A stretch of 64,000 nt of DNA from Acanthococcus lagerstroemiae (lineage: Eukaryota > Arthropoda > Insecta > Hemiptera > Eriococcidae), in contig CM063108.1 of assembly GCA_031841125.1 (NCBI GenBank), positions 47,886,122 through 47,950,121 on the forward strand, given 5' to 3'. Each line of letters starts with the position of its first letter. Within the stretch, counting starts at the first letter, position 1. The notes under the pieces were generated by a model. It did no database searches. It had not been told where the DNA came from and saw nothing but the letters and a program-made list of their open reading frames with translations. Position numbers and translations under genes: made by a program. Below are positions 10,894 to 22,600 of this stretch, one piece after another.

Positions 10894-12915
10894 ATCCTGC
10901 TGTGCGGACTTTTGAAACTCGCTGCCTTCAGTGATGCAGCCCGCATACTGGCTATCTTTGCAGTGGCAAGTAAAAGTCATTTTTCCTTTAACGAAGCCAT
11001 CATGAGAAGCTTACATTCTGCGGGCCATGACATCACATTTGTTAGTCCGTTTCCATCTGAAAATAAAATCGAAAATTTTACGATGGTAGATTCGCGCTTC
11101 AATACTTTCATGTACGTAGGTCAGACGGCAGTTCAGGGGCTCAGATATATGACCCACAACCGCATGATGAATTTTTTATTGCAGTTGGATGAACAGTACT
11201 GCTACGATATAATGAAACTGAAGGAAATACAAGTATGTAAACCAACATTTAGTATGCTCTTGGTCGTTGTAAAGTAGTCACGTCAAAAAATCTGACTTCA
11301 CTATTCTGGAATTACACCTCGAACAATATTTTGTCCTCCCTCGGACACGATAACGTAAGTGCGCTGAAATCCTACTATCGCTTGCAATAACCTGTTTGTG
11401 TTTGTTGTTTACAGGAAGCCATTGATTTAAAACAAAAACGATACGATGTCATGTTCACCGAGTTATACTTCATGTATCAATGCTATTTACCTCTTGCTGA
11501 AAAACTCAACATTCCAGTCATTGGCACAGTCTCCATGCGGTCTTGGAAATTAGCGGACCATACCCTCGGGTTTCCCAACAATCCAGCTATCATACCTCAA
11601 GAATTAATTGATTTGAGGCCCGGAATGACCTTCATACAGCGACTGCGGAACGTTTGGCATAACCTGTACGTGGATTATTTCCACCAGAATGTCATTTTCG
11701 CAAAGATAAATAGATTTTATGAAGCGCACTTCCCAGATCCAAAGTTGCAGTACAAAAAGATTTCTTTGGTATTTTATAACACCCATGCAAGCCTGCTGCC
11801 TAGACCGTCCATTCCAAATGCTGTGGACATTGGAGGTATTCATCTAAAGCCAACGAATTCGTTACCGCAGGTAACCCATTAATTGGGAAATTCGGTTTTA
11901 AATCGCCGACCATGGTACGAGTCACAATTTGTGAACTGTCTGAATTTGTACGTAGAACTTACAAAAATTCATTGACGAAGCCGAGCACGGAGTTATTCTT
12001 TTTACTTTCGGCTCAGTCGTCAAGGCCAGTAGCCTTCCAATCGAATTGAGGACACAATTTGTGAACGCATTCGCTGCCATACCTCAACGAGTGATCTGGA
12101 AGTATGAAGATCCAATCGAAGGCCTTTCTGATAATGTGTTACTGTCCAGTTGGCTACCACAACAAGACATTCTTGGTACGTGTAGCATACCTACTCGTTG
12201 GCCAAAAAACTAAATCGGATTCTGACTGTATCTTTCATTCGAATGCTTATAAATTTAGAGCACAAAAACGTGAAAGCCTTCATTAGTCACTGTGGGGTTA
12301 GTGGTACGTTCGAAGCGGTTCACGCTGGTGTTCCTGTTATCACCAGTCCACTATTCATCGATCAGTATTCCAATGCAGCCCTTTTAGAGGAGTTGGGCGT
12401 CGGCATACGACTTGATCTGGAGGCACTAACTACCGAAAAAGTGCTAAATGCCATAAATACAATCATCAATGATACAGGGTAAATTAAAAATTTAGGAACG
12501 TGCCTGCTTATCCAATGCCTATTTTTTGCGATCAGTACCTACTGATGATTTGATTTCGAGTAAAACAGCACATCAAATAAACTCCATGATAAATAATGAA
12601 ACCTTTTGTTACAGATATTATGAGAGAATGCAGGAGCTCTCTCGAGTCTTCAAAGATCGACCAATGACACCTCAAGAGTCAGTTGTTTATTGGACTGAGT
12701 ACGTTATCAGATATAATGGAGCCCCACATTTGAGGGCAGCTGGGTCTGATATGCCTTTGTACCAGTATTTGATGATTGATATAATCGGTTTTGTAACTGT
12801 CCTCATCACGGCAACAGTATACACATTGTTTTACATGCTAAAAACACTGCATGTGATAATCTTGAAAACTGGCAAATGTTTATTTCCCGTTGAGCAAAAA
12901 AAGAAAATGATCTAG
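10894..12915 (+). CDS. UDP-glycosyltransferase, five visible coding exons (first exon not located)
   Basis: Transfers a sugar from a UDP-sugar to small lipophilic molecules at the ER membrane. The exons are 10894-11232, 11415-11870, 11956-12175, 12259-12478 and 12615-12915, all with GT-AG ends and compatible phases, giving 511 residues from the second exon onward. The first visible exon gives a hydrophobic signal segment, then ARILAIFAVASKSHFSFNEA, whose histidine is the usual catalytic base, and SLHSAGHDITFVSPFP. Further on come KRYDVMFTE, the donor-site signature WLPQQDILEHKNVKAFISHC, FIDQYSNAALLEELG, a C-terminal transmembrane helix and a final KKMI, a KKxx ER-retrieval signal. The full length would be usual for the family. 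The exon starts in phase 0 after the acceptor TTTCTGATTATAG, so a short 5' exon with the start codon must lie upstream; I could not identify it. The exon sizes (339, 456, 220, 220, 301) nearly equal those of the minus-strand paralogue at 55386-57457. Confidence 0.92.
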
Positions 12916-13189
12916 TGAATGCGCGACATGGGGCTGTCGGTTTTACCAATTCGTACCTACGGTTTTCTCAAGATCAACTAGGTCTTGCATGAGAGACGTC
13001 GGAAACTGAATTAAGAGTTGATACCAGCCAAGAAAGATGTTCACATAAGTAATATCAGATCTACTAGCTTATACCCATCAACTCTTGTAACTCATATCAT
13101 ATTATAGCGTAAGTTACATCAATGATTAATAATAATATAGAATTACATGATAGCAATCTAGTCATTTACTAGTACTTTTGCGTTTTAGA
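12916..13189. other. Intergenic, nothing recognised
   Basis: The UGT 3' flank. No supported feature. Confidence 0.5.
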
Positions 13190-13325
13190 CAGTGCCGGTT
13201 TTACCATACGAGCCGACTGGGCTGTAGCCCACAGCTGCAAAATTTTGGAGCGGCAAATTTATTTGCGAGCGGTGGGATGTAAAATACTGCAGCCCAGGGC
13301 GGCAAAGTACTTAAAAGCGGAGTGC
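13190..13325. mobile_element. hAT-like MITE, family A copy 1
   Basis: Starts CAGTGCCGGTTTTA and shares, in the same orientation, GACTGGGCTGTAGCCCA and GCAGCCCAGGGCGGCAAAGT with the copy at 14746-14923 (GACTGGGCTACAGC, ACAGCCCAGGGCGGCAAAGT). The other copy ends GAACCGGCCCTG, the inverse of this start, which fits a hAT-type end of the form CAGNGCCGGTT. The right end here is eroded and no target duplication is evident. Confidence 0.55.
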
Positions 13326-13803
13326 TACTAAAGGGAGTTAGACCAAATAACAATCAGTCGATTGGGAAGGTGTCCTAGTAATGATTTAATAATTATTTCA
13401 AAATAAAAAAAATTATAATTTAATTTGGATCCTTTCTGGGGCCACCAGACGAGTAGGATACGAACTGGCTTCAGCGATCTTGAAAAATTGTAATGAGAGG
13501 TGATATTTCGAAAAAATTAACAATATTTGGTGTCAGCTTCCTTTTGTGGTTCCTCGGGGAATCAGACGTGAAAATTACCCGAAAATCGACTTAAGAAACC
13601 TCAAAACCTTTAAGTCAATCCGTATATCGAGTTTCATCTTCCGCCCCTCCTCTTTTCATTCAAGAGTCATCTCTTGAGGCCATTAACCCACACTTCGCAA
13701 GCAGCACACCATCGTACAGCTTCTCGAAAATTATGAGAACAAATTTTCAACCCAATTGAATTCCATGGAAAAAAGTTTTTCAATTGAAAATGGAGGCTGT
13801 TAA
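13326..13803. other. Intergenic, nothing recognised
   Basis: AT-rich spacer between two small transposons. Confidence 0.5.
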
Positions 13804-14033
13804 GTGCAAGGAAACCAACCAGCAAAATCTGTTTTTTGAAGACACGTGATTCGAAGTTCAACAGTCATGTAGAAACTATATGACATAGCGTTTACTGACA
13901 AGCTTTTTTCAACATAAGTACACATTTTTGAATCGGGAGCCCGATTTTGAAAAATTCTACTTTTTATGCTCTTTCCAACGACACTAATATATGATTTTGT
14001 TTACAAATATCGGTTGGTTCCCTTGCGCTTAAC
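13804..14033 (-). mobile_element. Foldback MITE, copy 2 of the 1293-1470 family, with extra internal sequence
   Basis: Read against the minus strand of 1293-1470, this copy keeps the whole order: GGAAACCAACCAGCAAAATC, the ACACGTGAT block, ACACATTTTTGAATCGG, ATTCTACTTTTTATGCTCTT, TTTGTTTACAAAT and GGTTGGTTCCCTT. It holds about 60-70 extra bases around 13855-13920 that are missing from copy 1. Its ends are more diverged than those of copy 1. Confidence 0.7.
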
Positions 14034-14745
14034 AGTGTCCAAATTTTTATTCAATGTATTTTTTTATAGAAGGGTAGAAGGCATGTGGCACGCGTTCCTC
14101 TTTTCCGATCAAGCTGAAACTTTACTGGACTTTTGTTTGTAGTTTGTTGAAACTGGAGGGGGTTCCGGTAGAAATTCTGGTGTTCAAAAATACCGATCAC
14201 CTTAATATGTACGGTAACTGGAGGTCGAAAGGATTATTCGAATTTTTTAGATACTTCCAAAATTGTATTTTTTCGAACAAGAAAAACTTTGGGTAAATCA
14301 GTAACATTTTATGGTACTTACGCCTTAAGATGAGAATATTTGGATGCAATAAAGTATATTGAGAAATTTTTATATGGTAAATAGAGTTTAGACGTGATCT
14401 TGTGATATAAAATTGAAATTTAAAAATTATAACTTTTACTGGTTGCTTTTTCATGCCTTTTGGCTTCCCAGTCCCCCTCTTCCACCGGAATCACCCCACA
14501 GCATACCTTCTGCTCGGAAGGAGGCACGACTACTGGTTATACCTATACAGCCAATTTCAGAGGTTCACATGAAAATGAGAAAAATTATATTTCAACGGTA
14601 AAGGAAAGGATATATAGGATTATTTCTAAAAAAAAGTGTTTACACGTTAATTATGATTACAGATCTGACTCCAGAATTCTCTAAAACCATTTTACCCCTA
14701 ACGGGTGATTTTTATATGATATAGTAGGACTGACTGGTTTTGATT
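14034..14745. other. Intergenic, nothing recognised
   Basis: No supported gene; short ORFs here have no recognisable content. Confidence 0.5.
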
Positions 14746-14923
14746 CAGCGCCCGTCTAACGATGCGGGCTGACTGGGCTACAGCTCAGAGCGATAAAATT
14801 TTGGGACGGCAAAATTTGCGAATCAAAAAAAATATTACCTCAATTTGGCGGAAGGGGGTGTAAAAAAATAGGGTGGTAAAAATACTACAGCCCAGGGCGG
14901 CAAAGTACTTAGAACCGGCCCTG
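14746..14923. mobile_element. hAT-like MITE, family A copy 2
   Basis: Begins CAGCGCCCGTCTAA and ends TTAGAACCGGCCCTG, imperfect inverses of each other (CAGGGCCGGTTCTAA on the minus strand). The internal blocks are shared with 13190-13325. No convincing 8-bp target duplication is left. Confidence 0.55.
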
Positions 14924-16442
14924 GTTTTAAAATAGGTATTATGAATATTATAACGCTAATATGTTGCTCAAGTGGATTGACTAGTCTTCTGAGTTCCGAC
15001 TCATGCAAGTAGCATTTGGAGTTAAAATGAGATATATTATGTATTTCAAAGAGGGCATGAGCCTTTTATTTTCAGTCGGTCCATACACTGAAGATGACTA
15101 AGGTCAATTCAATTCCTTTGCCTTTCTAGAAATTTTTTAGCCGTTCGGAAAATGTCAAATTTATACATAATGTGCGGCACGGGAACCTGACGTATTTCCA
15201 TTCACAACTATAGCCCATTTCGACTGGTAGTAGCTTTGTATGACACATTTGTTTATTAATAGGGGTTTCTCACGATGAGTGATTTGAACAGGTTACACTC
15301 TGAGTTCGTTGCAGAGTTTCTTAAGAATCAGGAATTCGCGCGTTTCGTAAACATTTTTAGATTCAATCACATAAATCAGTGCCAACCGAAACAACTATGC
15401 GTTTATGGTTGAAACACTTTTGCGAAAAAGGTTCTGTTAATAAAACAAATGGGAAGTATTAAATAGCACGAAATAAAAAGTGTGATTGAACGAAATGTGA
15501 AGCCACGAAAAAAAAAGTTTGAATGACGAGTTTTAAAATCGATATCACGAAATGACTTGCATACGGTATATTATGTTGTTTAAACACAAAAATTATGCGT
15601 CATCGCGGATAACGTACATACTCGTGGAGTCGAGATCCATGAGTTTAAGAGGGATCCAATTTTCTATAAAAACGGTCATTAAGAATTTTTTCTTAAGTAC
15701 TCTAGAAACGCCATAGAGGGGAGCTCTGAGGTAATGCTCGAAAGGGCGGATTTCAGGGCTCGGGTTGAGAGAACAAAAAAAGAGTGGGTAATGTAAAAAT
15801 TACCCTTTATTACAGTACATTAGGAATTTTTAGACCTATTATTTATGCGAATGACCTCATCGAGATCATCGAGGGGTTTCGAACTCAACGAATTCGTTTT
15901 TGATAACGGTTTGGCTCTTAATCTAAATTTGTGGCTCCTGAAGAGGGCGGGGAGAATCGATTCATAGATTTTTATTGCTCCAAAATTTGATTCTGACATT
16001 AATTTGTGCGCAATTGTAAATTTGTGGCAAGTATGATGGAGGCCGAGAATTTAAACTTTTTATTTCGGGCGCAGTAATATCGTGTTTCTTTTTTTCATTG
16101 TGTGTAGAAGGTATTAAAATTCCGGGCGTATTTTATTTTATCGTGTAAGTGAATTATATTGCGTTCTGAAGTTTAATTTTTTCTTCAAACTCTTTCTTTT
16201 TCTGTTTCGTACTTGTTACTGCGCTTGTCATTTATATATTTCATGCAAACAGCATATTTCTTTCGTGAATTCAACATTACCATTGTGGGCCGATAAATGG
16301 GTCCCAAAACAAATTCTCGAGGGCCTAAAACCTCTGTTGAAACCCCTAAAAATATGGAGTATATCAGTTTGGAAACACGTCGTCAGTCTACAGTTGAATG
16401 GAAAATCGTTATGACATATTCTTCATGAAGATTTACACTTAG
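14924..16442. other. Intergenic, nothing recognised
   Basis: 1.5 kb without supported gene or repeat. Confidence 0.5.
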
Positions 16443-16552
16443 AGACACGGGTGGTTTTGACACACGAATTGGTTTTTTGCGAATTTTGAAGGCATTTGTG
16501 AACATTTTTTCAAGTTCTATAGCTTATTTGAAAGAGTGGACTTTTGCGCCTG

Positions 16553-16583
<31 letters not shown>

Positions 16584-17752
16584 TGGTATTTAGCTTCATT
16601 TGAACAGCAGTAATAAATAATTTTGTGAGATAAGTTTTTGTGTCAATTAACAACCCACCATGTTAGTTGACACAAGGGGCAATGTTAATTGACACACCGG
16701 AGAAAACTGGGAAAATTATACAGAAATTGGTTGACGAATGCTCAAAAATTTAATGGGTAAGAACAGAAATTGACAAGAAATGACTATAATGGTACAGAAC
16801 ACATAAAATTGAGTCAGGAAACTCCTAAAGATTCAAGAAAGAAAGAAAAAAAAATTAATCATAAAACATCGTAGGGAAAAGTGTTTTTCCTTGTCTGTGG
16901 ATTGGTTGTGGTAGAACGCTTTAATCGTTTCTGCAGTAAAATCTCCGCGCGCCGTTTTTCTTTTACGATTTCTGTGATGCTGATCAAAGGCGCCGACTTG
17001 GCTTCTTTTTTTTGGGCGGGGGGAGGAGGGGCATTAATTAAAAAATTGGGTGGGGGTGACGCCTCCCAAATATTTTCAATTCTAGAATGGAATAAGTACA
17101 ACATATTTTACCATCAATTTTTTTAATTTAACAAAAAAGAAAAAAAAGAAAAGACGAATAAGAATAAAATTCATAGGTAATACCGAAATATCAGATGCGT
17201 GAGAAAAGGGTATAATTTTGGCACCAAAATAGATGGAAGACGACCATTCGAATTTTCAAGGAGAGGGATTTTCAACCGATTTTAAGAACCGTGATAACTT
17301 TGATTCTGCCCCCCCCCACAATATTTTCCATAAGTCAGCGCCTATAATGCTGATCAATCTAGAAGTAAAAACGTCTTTTAAAATTGGTGTGTCAACTAAC
17401 AACTTTGGGTTTTTTCCCTTTGGACCATCACATTCGATTGAAATTCAAAATTTTTGGCATCAAACTTATTACGATTCATTTCCTTACTAGATTTTCTTTA
17501 AAATGAAGTACAATTTGTGTCGAAACTGAAAAATGAAATTCACGAAATAATTTACTTCCTATCACGGAAATCACATTTTCGGCATTCCCGAAAACACACG
17601 CTTCATTATTACGATGCCAAGTTTACATCTGTAGGTAGGTGATAGAGTTACCGAGCTACCACAGAAATTTCGCCCAGATCGCACTAGTGTAGCTCGAGAA
17701 CAAAGCAGCGTGTCAACTAACAACCTAGGTCAACTAACCACCCGTGACCCTA
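16443..17752. mobile_element. Candidate non-autonomous DNA transposon with GTCAACTAACAAC motifs
   Basis: CACGGGTGGTT near 16446 recurs inverted as AACCACCCGTG near 17747. The motif GTCAACTAACAAC and its complement recur at about 16637-16690, 17393-17405 and 17710-17735, at both sides of the unit. The interior has a T run (16559-16581), C-rich and G-rich tracts and no transposase. There is no clear target duplication, so the limits are uncertain. Confidence 0.4.
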
Positions 17753-18763
17753 CATCTTTATAAAACGTTAATGATTAATGACTCATCAATTGTTGGCTAC
17801 CGATCATGTCATCCGATTCGAGTTTTGTGAATGTATACTTCATTAAGCCGAAAACAACCAGTTTTCACTCGACCAAATTTTGTTTATGGATAAGGCTGAT
17901 TTTTTTCTGCGGGGTGATGTCAACGCACAAAATATGCACCACGAAACCTAGCACAACTAAGCTGATATGGAACACGAAGAAGCCCAAATTCCCACCGTCA
18001 TGACAAAAAAAAAATCATCGCCGACTTCAAGAAAAGGTTGGAAAATAAATAAAGACGGTCATTCCAGCGATGTCATTTTCAAAACAAAATAAAAATGTTA
18101 TGATTGGGTATACCAAATAAAAAATGGTAAAATTTCTCGTCTTTTAGTAAAATAAGGAAATTTCTACGATAATTTGATCCAAAGTTATGCCGAATTGAAA
18201 TATGTTAGGTTCCCGTGCCGCACCCAGTACTTAGTTTTCTGAACATTCATGGAGAGCGAGAATTTTTATTTTTCAAAGGTTTAAGCGTTTTACAGCATAC
18301 CTATTCGAGGGTTAGGCCTAGGAGCAGGAAAGGGCGGGATGGTAAGATACCGACAATGGACAACGACAGCGACACCACCGGACACTTTGGTTCTGGAAAT
18401 GCTGACGAGTAGAAGCGGATAAACCCGGGTGTTGGTCTTTGTATCGACCATCATGAAGAAGATGGAGACGGAATGGTCGAGGCAGAGGACCGACGAACAG
18501 ACCTCGGTCCACACTCAACATAACGATTCTGTACCAACTTAGAGCTGCTGCAGAACCCCCGAAAAAACTACTTTCCTGTGTTACCATACATACCAAGACG
18601 AGGTGGTGAAGGGTGAAGGAAGGAAGCGCAGTTCGGCTGTGGGCCACTCGAATTTCAGGTTAACGCTAGACGAGAGTTGTCTTGGTCAGTAGGGTATCTC
18701 ATATTGGCCTTCGCATGAAAGAGCGAATCCGAAGCAAGGAGAGGCGAAATGGAGGCCCGGTCC
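17753..18763. other. Intergenic, nothing recognised
   Basis: A GC-richer stretch at 18300-18660 has long open frames on the minus strand, but their content is low in complexity and not like any protein I know. Confidence 0.45.
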
Positions 18764-18835
18764 AGCCTCAAGACGTCCGTCTGGTCACGGATGCGATATT
18801 CGAAAGGGTAGTTTCCGAGGCCAGGGGTTGCGGGC
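18764..18835 (+). repeat. Dispersed repeat unit, copy 1
   Basis: Contains CGAAAGGGTAGTTTCCGAGG preceded by GATGCGATATT; the copy at 21984-22050 reads GATGCGATACT, CGAAAGGGTAGTTTCCGGGG. Both are preceded by a related CAAG(A/G)CGTCC block at the same spacing. Origin unknown. Confidence 0.6.
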
Positions 18836-18904
18836 AGTTTTTACTAGTTTTCTTCTTTACTGTGTATCGCTCTTGATGAGTGCAGTTCTGCCAGGCAGGT
18901 AGTT

Positions 18905-19270
18905 CCCTGGTATCTTGATTGCTTTTACACTGATGCCTATTTTAGAGCCAGCTAGGAGTATACGGTTTCACTGTACTTGGTCAAACGCACCGTGTATGTC
19001 GAGAAATACCTATTTCTCTTCAGATTTTTCTCTCTTGGTCTTCAAATTGTTGATCGTGTCTCTAATAGATTTTCCTGGTCTGAATCTGCATTGCCTTTCA
19101 TGACGTTCCTCTTGTACCTTTGACGCTACTCCAACTGCGCCAATTTCTCATAAGCTTCTCCTAATACTCGTACTAAAAAAAGGCATACCGGCCTGGAGCT
19201 CTTCCGATCTTACGCACTCTTTTCTTTCGATTTAAGTACTGGTTCTACTTGGCTTGTCTGCCATACCTTC
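18905..19270 (-). mobile_element. Non-LTR retrotransposon reverse-transcriptase fragment
   Basis: On the minus strand the frame reads CRFRPGKSIRDTINNLKTKR, a stop, then VFLDIHGAFDQVQ, a stop, NRILLAGSKIGI. This is the finger/palm start of a LINE polymerase (FRPGKST...; FLDI.GAFD with the first catalytic aspartate), broken by at least two stops. Upstream in the same orientation, LVRVLGEAYEKLA lies in a shifted frame. It is a different part of the protein from the pieces at 5234 and 63430. Confidence 0.7.
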
Positions 19271-19636
19271 AGGGACTTTTTCGTGGCGGTGAGCATTATG
19301 TTCGTAATTTACTCGAAACATATTTATTTTTACCGTCATGTGTAAAGAATCGAAATTATCCTTCACGGAGGCGCGGCTGAGTACTTAATATGTGCTATTG
19401 GAAAACACATATTTACCTTAAGATTAGATACTAAGCGCAAATTCGCTGTTAAAAAGTAATATCAATATGGATTTTAGCATCGAGTATTTGAACAGTCAAT
19501 GCTAGAGGTATGGAAGTACTTTTCTAGTTTTTGTCAGCGATGCAGTCATGATATTCGCGTTTAGTGTCTCTGTCGTCTAGAGTTGAAATCTAACTTGAAA
19601 AGTCTCTTTCTGAAGCAGACCATTACACCGAATCCA

Positions 19637-22600
19637 ATGGAAAAGTTCGCAGGAAAAGTTGCGGTAGTTACCGGTTCAAGTTCCGGAATCGGGGAAGCAA
19701 TATCGAAAGCATTGTTGAAAGAGGGAGTAGTTGTCGTTGGCTTGGCAACGCGAATTCATAAATTACAGGTAAATTCATATAATGTACGTGTGCGTGTGTG
19801 TACTTGAAATAATGACCCTTTTTCATTGTTTCTTGAATCCACCACTCTGGTCCTGCATTACAGGTATGATATATTGGTATCATACGTATATTTCTAATGT
19901 TCAGTCTTATGTAAATAAACAGGAGCTATCAAACGAAATTTCAAAACATACCCAGACATACAAAGGAAAATTTCACGGAGTGCAATGTGACATAAGGAAT
20001 GAAAAAGAAATTCAAGAAGTTTTTCAGCATATAAAAACGAATATAGGACCTATTTCAATATTAGTCAACAACGCTGGAGTAGCTGGAGGACCTTCAAGTA
20101 AATTACCTATCTCTATGTATTCGGCTCAAGTTCTAAGACAAGTCAACATACTAAACCCAAACTGGGGACCAAAAGGAGATTCAATTTTCTGGGTAAGATT
20201 GGGCGCGGCCTCTTATATCAGAGATTTCAGGAAGGAGAGGAGTTAACAATGGATTCCTATCAGAGGAGAAGGTGATAATAGATGTTCTCTTTTTCAAGGG
20301 GGAAACCCAAGTTGTCAGGGGATCAGTGCCTCCATTTGCACCTTTGGTTATGGCTCGGTTTGTAATATTATTTGAAAACGTCTTCATGGGAATTCGTAAT
20401 CAGACGGTCTGCCTAGTTAAAAAACTCATAGAATAACTTAGGTAAAAGAGTCATTAAGTAGATCCTTTCTGTTTATAAATTGAAGTTCCGTATTATTTTA
20501 ATTTGTTCTTGAATCAGCGGCCGCGAATTTCGATAACACCTTTGACACAAATGTTAAGGGTTTACTTCTGTGCACTGAGGAAGCTATGAGCTCCATGAAA
20601 TCTAATGGTGATTCAGCGGGTCATATTATCAACATAAACAGGTATGTTAATAATCAGTTTACGCGTTGGGTAAACCTACACAGAGGATCGTGTAGCTCAA
20701 GGCAGAGAAGTCGAAACTTTATTCATTTTTTATTTAGGAACGGAGGGGGAATAAAATAATTTTAAATTCAAGTCGATCAACAAAACAAAAAGTTCGCTTG
20801 TTTTTCAACTTTTCGAAAATAGAGGTCATAAGTAAAAAACATATTGTAAAACTCCATATTGTGTGTGTGTGTGGGGGGGGGGGGGCTACAAATAATACTC
20901 TGTACAGCCTTGAACACCCTCCTTCCCCCACAACCTGACGTTACTGGCTATAGGCACTAACTTTTGTAAACATGTTTTCAGCATTATTAGTTTGCCGTTT
21001 TTCAAGCGAGATCCGACATTCAATGTATATGCTGCATCCAAAAGCGCGGCAAGGGTATTTTCTGAAATTTTGAGAAGTACAGTTAGCAAAGAGAAACAAC
21101 TGATTAAAGTAACGGTATGAAATTTGAAATTATTAGTGACACCTCTACAACCGATATCTTGGCAATTCTGTAAATCTGCGATTCAAAAAATTTGAGTTTT
21201 CTCCTCATTGCATGTTTTAAGTTTTTAAAGAGGATTTCTACTGCAGATTCTTAACATACGCGTACAGTTTTGTTGCACGATTAAGAAATTTTTGTTACAC
21301 CGGGTGAATTTCTGAATGACCTCAAAATTCGCTTGCCTGATTTTAAAATTTTCAATCTTATTTCAATTTTTTCTGGTGGAATACATGGCAGGTATGTAAG
21401 TGAACACATAAACAAGGTTGGTCCTACAAAAAACGTCGTACATGGGGTGGGGGGAGGACTTTTTGTATACTACGATGGAATTCCATCGTAGTGTCAGAAA
21501 AAGACATATTTTTAATGTTCCAGGGTTACCAGAATGAAGATCAATGAGTGATACAACTGAGATCCAATAAGGTCATCAGCGTTAGAAAGTACAAGGAAAA
21601 ACGTTATTCCATCGTAGTATTCTTCAAAATATAGTTCGACACTCCCATGAGGGAAGAAATAGTATAAGTACTTAGTTAGAGAATTTTAACATTTTTCCAG
21701 TTCAGAAGGGAGCAAAGCTGGTCAGGATGCAGAATGGAGTACAGCAGCATCAAAAACAGTGTTACCTGATGTAAAGATGTTGAAGTCAATTTTTTTTGGC
21801 CTTGAACTTCCTGGTGTATTTTTGTATACTACCATGGAATGGAAAAAAATTAGAATGCTGTTTTCTGATGATGTTTGGCAAAAAGTCTACATTAAATTTA
21901 CTAAGCAGCTAGCTGCCTGCTGGAAGAGGGTCGGCTCTCGACTGAAAAATTAGAGACTAGCCTATCTCTTACTGGCGGGACTTGGCCCCAAGGCGTCCCT
22001 ACAGTCACTGATGCGATACTCGAAAGGGTAGTTTCCGGGGCCGGAGGTGCCGTGTCATAGGCCCCACTTTGGCATGCGTGCATCGCCATACGTCCCACCA
22101 CACCATCATCTCTTATTGGCGGTCGTTGGAAAAGATAGCAGGAAAAAGACCTATTGGTAATCATGTTTAAGGTCTTTTGTTTCGGAATATAAGAGCTGAG
22201 ATTGATGAATGGTAATTGGGCTGACACTACACACACATCAACAGCACATGGTAAGTTCATCGAAAGGCTTCAGACTGCGAAGCTGCAGACTCCGCAACAT
22301 TCGCACTTCAACCCTCTGGTCGAAGATTTCATCTGATTTCTAATTTCTGAAGAGCAATTGGTCAACAGATAAAACACCAACACTACTCCTAGCCGACCCT
22401 AAAAGCATCAAATGATTAGCGAACAATTATCCACTTCTAATGGAATGAAAACAAAACGTAATATTCACGCTAGCAAATTATTCTCCGTTCGCTATAACGT
22501 CTTTACATGCTACATAAATCGTTCGCTTCTCGCTACTAACTGGTGGGCTGGTTATACCAACTTATGTGAATGTGGTTTAAAATTTCAACCAAAATTAAAG

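Noticed and set aside
11280..11350. Possible extra UGT exon before a GTAAGTG at 11351
   Set aside because: The exons on either side join in phase without it and the paralogue has no counterpart.
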